A stretch of DNA of 64,000 bases from Henricia sp. BOLD:AAB3569. Its lineage: Eukaryota; Echinodermata; Asteroidea; Spinulosida; Echinasteridae. Each line of letters opens with the position of its first letter. Position 1 is the first letter of the stretch. The stretch spans positions 310,001-374,000 of the forward strand of contig JBBELK010000065.1 of assembly GCA_037783545.1 (NCBI GenBank). Direction: 5' to 3'. Below, one piece after another: positions 50,309-59,017 of this stretch. Both the position numbers and the translations under genes were made by a program. Below the pieces are notes generated by a model. It made no database searches and had not been told where the DNA came from. It saw only the letters and a program-made list of their open reading frames with translations.

Positions 50309-50718
50309 CCCGGCCGCGTAATTTTTTTTCCCAGGATGGTAAAGGCCATTGAGAATATTCTCTGCTTTTGATTGGTGCATTGTAAATGAATATTCATATT
50401 TTCTATATAGCGCCCTCAAGAGTTATTAAATAATAGGGATATAAGAAAGAAAATTTAAGGGTTTGTCGAGTCGTTTGGTAGTCTAGTGGTTAAGACGTGG
50501 GACTATTAATCGAGAGATTGTGGGTTCGAATCTCCTCTTTCGTAGTTTTTTTCTTCATTAATTGAGGAAAGACCTATAGTCTAACTCTCGAACCACGCAG
50601 TTGTGTTAAGTGACAGCTATCAACAAAACACTTCAGTATGCAATATATGCATGTGGTTAGGCCAATCAGGAGCAATCTTCCCTTAACCATCCTGGGAAAA
50701 AAAATTACGCAGCCCGGC
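50309..50718. mobile_element. MITE with 32-bp TIRs carrying a tRNA-like module
   Basis: GCGTAATTTTTTTTCCCAGG at 50315 and its inverse at 50690-50710 form near-perfect 32-bp ends (CCCGGCCGCG versus CCGGGCTGCG at the tip). A tRNA-like sequence (50476-50546) lies in the middle. Confidence 0.75.
50476..50546 (+). tRNA. tRNA-like pseudogene / Pol III promoter module
   Basis: The A-box TAGTCTAGTGGTTAAGAC (D stem GTCT/AGAC pairs) and the B-box GGGTTCGAATC are at tRNA spacing, followed by a T run (about 50545-50553) that could stop Pol III. The acceptor stem does not pair and the anticodon stem is poor, so it is not a working tRNA. Confidence 0.5.
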
Positions 50719-51064
50719 CATTGTTCATTCCGTCGAGAATCGGGAAGAATGTCATATTTATAGACAAAAAGGTCATCGCGGAACTTAAAAACCAGGAATT
50801 GAGGACAAGGTTCAATTCAACGGAAGTCAAATTCTTTAATTCAATATAGGCCTACTTCATTGCCATCTGATTAATATTGCTTATTGCAAATCACAAAATA
50901 ATTCAAATGTATTTTCCTTTTGTCGGCATATACCACATGCGGTAATTTGATTTATCCCGGCTTGAACAGATGTCGAAAATCATAAAGTGGAGTTTCCTAA
51001 TTATACAGGCAATCAATTGGTTTTTTCTAAACAGGTTCCATCCAACATAATTTCAGGTTATGGG

Positions 51065-51204
51065 TTAAAGGCACAGGCTCGTCAGCAATGCGCGCCCGCC
51101 AAATTCGTGCTCGAAACACGCAGCTCCATGCCTTTGCTATGGAGCTGCGTATTGCGTGGCACACATTTGGCGGGCGCGCATTGCTGACGAGCCTGTGCCT
51201 TTAA
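51065..51204. mobile_element. 140-bp palindromic TTAA MITE, copy 2
   Basis: Base-for-base the same as 15152-15291, in the same orientation, with unrelated flanks. TTAA at both ends. Confidence 0.9.
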
Positions 51205-52895
51205 TGTGTTACCTGTGGCCAAATCAAGAATCTTTTGGGGGTAATTTACCAAAACCATAGGCCTATACATTATAAAATGATGTGATTTGTAGTTGTTTTA
51301 AACCATAAATGTTATTTCCTTCTTAATTTACTGGCGTTTGTGAATAACCTGTATACTGCATTTGGCTTTGGCTTAAACATTTTTCTGCGAACTGACACAA
51401 CTGTGACGTCACGACAGTCGCAAAATGAAGCATATTCTCTATTAACTGTCAACAAACGTTTCTCGTGCAACCCTTTGTTTGTTTTGATAATTTTGTCCAA
51501 ACGTTAAATAAAAATATTTAACTTGGTAAGGTATTTTACATTATAAACAATATAATTTATCTTGGCTCAAAATTCAATCTGTAGCTTTAATTAACAATTC
51601 AACGTTTAATTCCATTTTATATAATTTAACCACACATGAACAGTTCAAAACCAAAACAGAATAAAATGAATTTTCTAGTATCAGATTGTGTGGCTAATCC
51701 CATATGCACACGTCTTATAAAAACGGTTCTATTTGCACGGCGGTTAAATATTCCTCCCGGGAACCAAAACGTTCCGAATATATTCATCCGAGAAGATTCC
51801 CTTGAGGGAACGCGAACATTGAAGAAGATAGGCTATACCACAAGATATAAAGATATAAAGAGACGCCAAATGCGTGATTGAATATGGGTCCCTATGGTGT
51901 ATGGAAAAGCGTTGAGTAAATGTTATCAGATGTAACTGTAACGATGATTGATGTGGTGCATGTGTGTGTGTGTTCTATCCTGGTACAGCGTTAGCTTATG
52001 GGCTTTGGACGCGTTGGACTCCCAAAGACCGCATCATGCGCATATTTTTAGCAGACTCTTTCCTGTCACTTTTAATTGCAGTTCGTCGTGCACCGAGATG
52101 CATTTATTTATGAAAATAGGTATTTTTTGTTTAAATGAGATGTCTGCATCCCGGATGCCAGCGAGCCGCAAATATCGATCTGTCACGGTCGGTTTTAAAA
52201 TAGAGTGCCAGTTGAATGCATTGGTAATTTTATATTACAGGGTGACATACGTATACCATGGAGGAAGGTATACTCGACAAAAAACGAAACGAACATCTAC
52301 TGTCATCTGCCAATGTCTGGCAGACCCAACAAGGTCACAATTGGTGCAGATGAAATTTACAATGCTTCACATGAATGGTGTGAAATTTCGCTGCTCCATT
52401 TGTAAAACATTGGCAGTTTCCTAAATGTGCGTTTCTTTTTCTGTGTTATGAGTATATATTCTCACTCTATAAGAGCTTTTTGCCGGGGTTAAAATACGTG
52501 AAAACAAAATTATTTTCTAAACACTGAACCTTAGACTATAGCTTTGAAATCAAATACCATCGTACAAGTATGCGTTTGAGAATCATAATCAAATAACGGT
52601 AAGGATTTAATTGGATCCCAGATAAGAACATCTTCAAAACGTGAAACAACTTTGGTATTTCAATATCGCTTTCATAAGCTTTTAGTCCGGACAGATCGGT
52701 TTCAGTTGATCATTACCAATTGCCCTGAGAACCATTCCCGCTAGAGATGTTTCCATCTTCCGGGAAATTAGATTAGAAGGCTTTCCATTTCTTTCTTATT
52801 TTAAAACGACGAGATTCATTTTGGTTTGGCCAAAAGGAAAACGTGTTTGATCGTAGCCCATGCAGTTGACGAATCACATGCCCACGTTGATCGAG

Positions 52896-52901
<6 letters not shown>
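51205..52901. other. Gene-free stretch
   Basis: The second longest frame of the window (158 codons, 51948-52424, +) is here. Its translation is Cys/Met/Ser-rich with no domain, so it is not called a gene. Confidence 0.6.
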
Positions 52902-52964
<63 letters not shown>

Positions 52965-52976
52965 CCACACACACCC
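52902..52976. repeat. 60-base poly-C run
   Basis: Sixty uninterrupted C (52902-52961), then TCCCC and an (AC)n stretch. The poly-glycine frames on the minus strand (52773-53037) are its translation only. Confidence 0.95.
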
Positions 52977-53116
52977 CCGAACGATACCGCGTGCTAGCAT
53001 GGTGAGTGTTTCGTCTAAAAAAGCTTACTTTTGCCACAATTTACACGAGTAAAATTGTGCATCTCGGGGACTGGGAGACATTACTTTAGAGCACAGTCAA
53101 ACAGTTTATACACCAT

Positions 53117-53419
53117 GTGTGGTCTAGTGGGTAAGCGGGGCTCCCAATCAGAGGTTGGGGGTTCGAGCCCCACTTCGACCAACGTGTCTGTGTTCCTGGG
53201 CAAGGCACTTAATCCTAGTTGCCTCGTCAACCCAAGCGATATATGGGAAGCTGTTAAGGGGAATGCTACAATCTAACTGCTGATAGGGTTGTGCGCCTGA
53301 CCAGCAGCCACCTAGTTGAAGCGAAATGGTTCTGGTGATTCCCTGATGGCAGCGGTAATAATGGTAACAGCGCCTTGAGCACCCTGCAGGGTGGATATGT
53401 GCGCTATACAAATCTAATC

Positions 53420-53449
<30 letters not shown>
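53117..53449 (+). mobile_element. tRNA-derived SINE, full-length-looking
   Basis: A tRNA-like head has an A-box (TGGTCTAGTGGGTAAGCG) at 53120 and a B-box (GGTTCGAGCCC) at 53159-53170. It is followed by a body shared with 32.4 kb and a 3' tail of ATT repeats ending at 53449. This copy has a single A-box, unlike the 32-kb copy. No ORF. Confidence 0.85.
53420..53449. repeat. (ATT)n tail of SINE
   Basis: Ten or so ATT units; a shorter tail of this kind ends the 32-kb SINE. Confidence 0.9.
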
Positions 53450-53451
<2 letters not shown>

Positions 53452-53606
53452 GATTTTTAACCAGTTTGCCAGACTTTATAGACCAGTCCGAGTAACTTGG
53501 TCGCGATATCTGTAAGTCCCAGATACTTGACAGGTACCATGAACCCGTTAATTCCCAGCTCTGACACACCCCAACAAACAATAGTTTTCACCCTCAAAAT
53601 GGCCAC

Positions 53607-54047
53607 AAATACACTTAACACGACATCTGAGGAACAAATGGGTATTGAGGTTTCAGCCGAGGTGAAATAACTTACTTACCTACTTTTGAGGAAAGGTGCA
53701 ATTTTCTGTCTAATTTCGTTCCTTCCGTTACAAATTTCTTGCGTGTCACACACACAAGTGCCACCGTGCCCGGATGAAATGCGTGCATCAAAGCGTGTAG
53801 TTGATGCGAACTCCCACCTGCCAGGTAGGGTTCGCATCAACTACACGCTGTGATGCACCTACTGCATCTGGGCTCGATGGCACTTCGCTCAGTCAAACGA
53901 TGCATGCGTGACAGGCAAAACATTCGTAACGGAAGGAACGATCTCAACGTCGGACAGAACATTACACTTTTCCGAAAAAAAGGTAAGTTACTATATAGTT
54001 ACACCTCAATATCCATTTGTTCCTCAGATGTCGTGTCAAGTGTATTT
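53607..54047. mobile_element. 441-bp foldback element with about 200-bp arms
   Basis: GACACGACATCTGAGGAACA-type sequence at the left (53615) is inverted at 54020-54040, as are TTCGTTCCTTCCGTTAC at 53717 (inverse near 53930) and GTAGTTGATGCGAAC at 53799 against GTTCGCATCAACTAC at 53831. The loop is only about 15 bases. ORFs inside are not gene-like. Confidence 0.85.
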
Positions 54048-55599
54048 CATACATATGACTTCAAATGCACGCAAAGACTGAGACTGTGGATAGGCGGGAC
54101 CTACATGGGGGGAGGGGGAGACTAAAATGTTCGATAGAACATACTCATCTAGTTTAATATAGTTTTGGGATGTACTTCATTGTTGTTTTTTTCTGTAAGC
54201 TTTAATGAAGAATATGCACTTCGTACCAGCGGCCATATTTAGGGGAGGTTTTCTTATTATTGTTACGGTAATAGACGCACAAAGCGCCTACTAAAACATA
54301 AACGCATTAACGTAGAAATGAAACGCATAAACGCAGTTCACACGAAACGTATGCGCAACAGACATGCATAAAACGCGCGCGTCTATGAAAAGGTGCCCCA
54401 GATACTTCCCAAAATGTCTGACCGGTTTCACCAATGCTATGTTTCAATCGGCAAAATACCCGTTATGATTTTGCTGTCTGTTTGTTTTCAAATGATTCCA
54501 CTTTAGTTTCCTTGTTCTCAGATTTTTTTGTGAGATATCAGCGAGAGATAAATTCCTGTGTTGGGATGCACCGCGTTATTGTCATTCCGAAGTTCGCCTC
54601 CGACTTTTGATAGCCGATACGCCACTATACCAACCGCGCAAATTGAATATCGGCACTAATTGCTTTCTATTGATAAAGCAATTAACATCGGGCCAACGCG
54701 CCAATTCCGAGGATTATTTAGCCAGAAATTCACCCAGTACCGGGAGTATTTGAATCCGCAGCTGCATGTGCAGCAAAGCACCGCCCCTGCAGATATATGA
54801 ACTGAGGAATTAATTTGATTATCCGTGGCCGTGTCAACCTGAGCAGGCGACGGGCATGAGGAAACCGTGTTGTTCAAGCGCGAATTGATGGACTTAGCTA
54901 GGAACTGGGTTTGTTTAGGCAGTCATAATTGATACCGTACATCTTAGCTGGTTTACTTTCTTCCTTTGTGCAAATTGTAATTAAATCATTGAATATATAC
55001 GGACCTAGTGGGTAAGATGTGTCTTTGTGCATTAGACTCCCGGATCATTTGAGGGACCCCGGTCCTCCTGTGTATCTTTGCATTTCAGTTTGTTTTTTCA
55101 ATGACGATTGACAAAGAAGAGATGACATTCAGACTGATTTGGCGCGTTGTGGGTCTTATTGACGTTGTATGGGAATGATGAGCTTCCCAATATATGTACA
55201 TTTGTGCTTCATTCAATGTCAACCGTTGAGGCCACATTTCGAGGTTTGATTTAATAAGAAATATAATTCAATGCAAACAAAAATTCATTTTGTTCACTAT
55301 GGTTGATAGATTCATTTATATCTCATGAGAAGTCAATTTGATCGTGACATGTCGTTTCTTCGTGAATTGGTGTTTTCCTATATAGATCACTTGGTGTAAA
55401 TGTCATTTGTTTTGTATTCCACATTGCTGTTGTCATTTTGAAGGATATTCTTCCGTTTGATACCTTGATGGGGAATCCTCCATAAGCATCTCAGTTGGAT
55501 TTTTGACAGGAGGTGCATTTAAGAGTAATACGTGCATATGTATGAAAGATAGAGTACATGATTGGTAAACTCTTAAAAACGGCATTATTTTTACTCGTA
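54048..55599. other. Gene-free stretch
   Basis: A possible degraded tRNA-like head (GGACCTAGTGGGTAAGATG) at 55000-55020 has no good B-box. Nothing else recognised. Confidence 0.5.
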
Positions 55600-55895
55600 A
55601 TTAAAAACCTCGAGAAAACTGCCTTGTCGAAATTTCAGCCTCATTATATGCAGTAATATACTTCAGAAATCCTGAAAAATCCATGTGTTTTTGTGTGTGA
55701 TTGAAGTTGTCTGCAGACACTTTTTTAAAACCCATCTTCAGTTGGCAATTCCTCCCACAAAGGTACCATTTTACACGGAAAAAATAATGTGGTGTTTGTT
55801 ACCATTGCAATCAATACTTTTAGTCGTTTATGCTTTTTCTTATTAACTCGTGAAGTAAAATCTTGAGTAACTGCAAATGATGTATTGGGGCTTTA
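55600..55895 (-). mobile_element. MITE family B, old copy
   Basis: On the minus strand it shares GTGGTGTTTGTTACCATTGC (rc), GTTAACTCGTGA-like and TGCAAATGATGTATTGGGGC blocks with the 24.6-kb copy, in the same order. The termini have decayed; the left boundary is approximate. Confidence 0.6.
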
Positions 55896-56145
55896 CAATG
55901 GCTATCCATTGTGTAAGTCCTCGACATTCGGAAATGTCTGTGACGCAAATAATGACAGATATCACATTGACGACTGCAACATTCTGCCATCTGTGTATCG
56001 CCTCCGTGCTCATCCAGAGACGACCCATACGTTGACCTAGTGACCCTCGATCCAATCGTGTTTGTTGTGAACTCGCAGCAGGCGTCCAATTGGTGTCTTT
56101 AGGAGGTCCAACAGCCGGGATGCCTTCGCATCATACTCGGCCTAG

Positions 56146-56177
56146 CTCCGCGTCCCGCTCCGCTTCCCGCTCCGCTC
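56146..56177. repeat. Short GC-rich tandem repeat
   Basis: CCCGCTCCGCTT-type 12-bp units, about two and a half copies, 150 bp upstream of the candidate untranslated exon. Confidence 0.75.
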
Positions 56178-56329
56178 AGTGGATTTCTACCGTAGTCTCC
56201 CGGGGGTAAACGGGAATCTTATAGCTAGTAATCAGGCAGGTCCCACTGAAATAACTGTCTCGCTCTATGCACGCACTAAGACCCATTATGACGTAAATGG
56301 ATTTTCTCTTTCTTTCTTTTCTATTTTAG

Positions 56330-56448
56330 AAAATGCCTGGTTTATGAGAAGCATGACCGACTCTGACGCCGCAGATTTCAGCGGATAATTGTGCTGCATT
56401 CAACTAACGCGATATCGCCACTGCCCGTCGCATTGGACGTTAAGAAAG
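56330..56448 (+). other. Candidate 5' untranslated exon of the GPCR gene
   Basis: A strong acceptor (pyrimidine run, then TTCTATTTTAG ending at 56329) opens a 119-bp segment that closes at AAG|GTAATT (GT at 56449-56450). The segment contains two short upstream ORFs, including an 11-codon one starting ATGACCGAC at 56353, and no long frame, as expected of untranslated sequence. It lies 1.3 kb upstream of the receptor acceptor. This is inference from splice signals alone. Confidence 0.4.
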
Positions 56449-57000
56449 GTAATTAAATTCATGCTTGTGTTTCGTAAGAATGTTTAATTTTGGAGAATCG
56501 GCAGACACTTAATCCCTTTGGTAAATTACATTTTAATATTTCGTCTAGTGGAAATATACAACTTAATTAACCCTATCTCCCTATAGGGTGTATGTAAAAT
56601 CGTATTGACTTTGGAGGATTGAGGAGTGTTATGGTTAAGGATATGATTGCAAACTAAGGAAGTGGCCTTTGATGAACTCACGCGGCCTTGCACACAGTCG
56701 TACCCGCTGTCTCGTTTTACCAATTTTGTTTTCTTGTTTTAAAGCTGGTGGATTATCATACTGGAATACAATTGTAATTTAAATTATGAAATTTAAAATT
56801 ATGAATTTAAAATGTCGAAATGATGCTGGAGAAGGTATTTAAAATGCACCGAAAGTATAGACAGAATATAACAGAATCTTGAAATGGACCAATCTGAATT
56901 CCAAGGAGTAATCACGCTTGGTTTAAAAGATTTCAGGTATAGAATGTCTGCTTGATTTCTCGAGAACCGGTATGCATGTCAATTGCCATGGTTATGGCTC

Positions 57001-57018
57001 TAATAATAATAATAATAT
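57001..57018. repeat. (AAT)n microsatellite
   Basis: Five to six AAT units. Confidence 0.85.
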
Positions 57019-57590
57019 GACTTGTAATGCGTGGTGCGGCTGCAGAAAAAGACCTGTCACCCCAGGAGTGTCGAGACTTGGGTTCCTTGAGGAGAAGCAT
57101 GTTGCTGGATCGTATACAGGTCCCTTGTCGGAGTGTAAACTTGAAGTAGATCGGAAATGTAGTGGGGAGCCTTGCCGTTGAGTGCTTTGTGGACAATTAG
57201 CATCAGCTGAAGATAATTCGTTGAGAGATAGGGAGCCAGTGAAGTTGTTTTAGGATGGGGTGATAGTCATTGACCAATAGACTAAAACGCCCATTGAGAG
57301 GCACAGGGAACTGTCGCCTTGGAAACTGACAACACGTGACGTGCTTTATTGCTTCGACACCAACGTTATTTGAGACGGCGCAATTATTGGAAGATTTTCG
57401 TCACAAAATGTCAGAGAATACAGACATGTCATTTGATAGTAACGTTGTCAAAAATCGGGTGTCCCGTTTCGTTATAAGCATCCAATATTCAGAAGGCTAG
57501 AAACATACAATGGAAAAGGTTCTTATAGCTTTGCATGAACTGATAACATTGTACAGCTTGAGACGAAAGTCTCCCTACCGTGTAATAGAG

Positions 57591-57715
57591 TACTAAAGTG
57601 ACTGGGTCTACACTAAAACCAGTCTGTTTCCCAGCGTTTTTACCATTAGACGTTTCGGATTATCAGCGAATGTTTAGATACAATGATCCTATAACCATCG
57701 TCATACTTTAGTAGT
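57591..57715 (+). mobile_element. Dispersed MITE-like repeat just upstream of the GPCR exon (copy 1)
   Basis: The ends are inverted (TACTAAAGTGAC and ATACTTTAGTAG). The interior matches, on the opposite strand, the repeat at 35106-35280: shared blocks include TCTACACTAAAACCAGT and CAGCGAATRTTTAGA in the same order. It ends about 50 bp before the receptor splice acceptor, so it lies in the last intron near where a branch point is expected. Confidence 0.6.
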
Positions 57716-57744
57716 CTACTAAAGCACGATTAACAGCAATTTGT

Positions 57745-57769
57745 ACATCTCCCATTTTGCTGTTCCCAG
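57745..57769 (+). promoter_or_regulatory. Splice acceptor upstream of the GPCR coding exon
   Basis: A pyrimidine-rich stretch (acatctcccattttgctg) runs into CCCAG, with the AG at 57768-57769. The exon would start at 57770, leaving 24 untranslated bases before the ATG. This implies at least one upstream 5' untranslated exon. Transcript evidence is not available here. Confidence 0.6.
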
Positions 57770-57793
57770 ATAACGCCAACGACACACTAGCCA

Positions 57794-59017
57794 ATGGGCT
57801 CAGCTAGCAGGATGGCCGGTACGCAGGGATATACCTTACTGGACCAAACTAACTCTCTAAACACTACGTACGCGGGTTCAATAAATAACATGGACAATAT
57901 TGAGGATACCGGATTGGATGAGCGAGGGCCACCAGTTAACGTGACTGATGAAAACCTTCATTTGTTCCTCTACTCCACGGTAGACACACTCTTAGTGACC
58001 GGGGTCATGCCCTTAATATTCTTAATCGGCGTCTTGGGAAACCTGGCCGTCATTGCGGTGTTTATACGCGTCCGTTCAATGCGAACTGTAACCAACCACT
58101 ACTTAGTCAGTCTAGCAATAGCCGATCTGACTTTCCTGTTACTCTCCGTGCCGCAGTTTTGGGTTATGTACGTGACATCACCGCTGTTTGGAGACTACAG
58201 GGTGCTACAGTCGGGCTATTGCAAACTCAGTATTTACCTCACAGAATCTAGTATCATCGCGTCGTGTTTCACAGTCATCTTGGTCACATTTGAACGCTAC
58301 GTCGCGATCTGCTGGCCGCACAAGTTTAAAGAATTGAGCACCAGACCTCGCGCCGTGCTCCTCTGCGCGTTGGTGTGGCTGTTTGCGCTCGGGTATAAAA
58401 TCCCTACTCTGTGTTTCGCCACGGTGGTCGAAACTGACATTGTTTGGTTAATATCGAGGAAGACCACGCAGTACCCAAACTCGGTGTTCATGTGTAACTT
58501 TTGTTTCCCTAAGGAATCTAATATGTGCATTAGATTCAAGAAGTCTTTGACTCTGGATCAGATAATGCTGCTGATGGTGATTCCTATCACGATGGTCATG
58601 TATTCACTGATCGTATTGCAGTTACAGAAACTGGCTAAATCGACCATGATCAGAGGCACTGGAAGCAGCTCATCTACGCGAATGAAGAAGCAGGTCGTGC
58701 GCATGCTCATTGTGACCATTACGCTCTTTGTCATCTGCATGACGCCATTTCGAATCTTGAATCTCTTTGATATTTACGATTTCAACCTCCCTCCCAACTC
58801 GCAGTGGGTTCTGGTCAACGTGGGCCGCATCATGCTGTACACCAACTGTTCAGTCAATCCCATTATTTATAACATTATGAGCGACAGGTATCGCCAGGCG
58901 TTTCATGACACGTTCCTGTGCTGTTTGCCCAAACGTGGCGAGTCTAACCACGAGCAGTCAAGTTGCAATCGGAAGACGACCAAGTACACGGCGAGCATGT
59001 GGGCAGAGACCAAGTAG
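57794..59017 (+). CDS. Rhodopsin-class (class A) GPCR, probable neuropeptide receptor, TRH-receptor-like
   Basis: This is a 407-residue receptor in one uninterrupted frame. Seen: seven hydrophobic segments at about 66-90, 101-125, 144-168, 186-206, 255-277, 301-325 and 339-361. Class A landmarks are N83 in TM1 (GNLAV), D111 in TM2 (LAIAD), C143 at the top of TM3, ERY at 167-169, W195 in TM4, P264 in TM5, P318 in TM6 and NPIIY at 355-359. N23 and N49 are glycosylation sequons in the outer N-terminus, and C376-C377 could be palmitoylated after helix 8. Extracellular loop 2 is long, with cysteines 234, 237 and 245, one of which probably bridges to C143. Family knowledge: such receptors sit in the plasma membrane and signal through G proteins. 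The ERYVAIC and TM6/TM7 style suggest a peptide receptor near the TRH/ghrelin/neuromedin group; the ligand is unknown. Odd: TM6 reads CMTPF, so the usual toggle tryptophan is methionine (M316). An in-frame TAG at 57788 blocks an earlier start. Met7 (57812) has the better start context (A at -3, G at +4) and may be used instead. Class A assignment is near certain; the subfamily is tentative. Confidence 0.95.
   Translation: MGSASRMAGTQGYTLLDQTNSLNTTYAGSINNMDNIEDTGLDERGPPVNVTDENLHLFLYSTVDTLLVTGVMPLIFLIGVLGNLAVIAVFIRVRSMRTVTNHYLVSLAIADLTFLLLSVPQFWVMYVTSPLFGDYRVLQSGYCKLSIYLTESSIIASCFTVILVTFERYVAICWPHKFKELSTRPRAVLLCALVWLFALGYKIPTLCFATVVETDIVWLISRKTTQYPNSVFMCNFCFPKESNMCIRFKKSLTLDQIMLLMVIPITMVMYSLIVLQLQKLAKSTMIRGTGSSSSTRMKKQVVRMLIVTITLFVICMTPFRILNLFDIYDFNLPPNSQWVLVNVGRIMLYTNCSVNPIIYNIMSDRYRQAFHDTFLCCLPKRGESNHEQSSCNRKTTKYTASMWAETK

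Noticed and set aside
50476..50546. Functional tRNA gene
   Set aside because: A-box, B-box and D stem are good, but the acceptor stem does not pair and the anticodon stem is poor.
51948..52424. 158-codon plus-strand frame
   Set aside because: Second longest frame after the receptor, but its translation is Cys/Met/Ser-rich, has no recognisable domain, and a frame of this size is expected by chance in 64 kb.
52773..53037. Poly-glycine proteins on the minus strand
   Set aside because: Pure translation of the 60-base C run.
55000..55075. Another tRNA-derived SINE head
   Set aside because: A-box-like word only; no acceptable B-box or tail.
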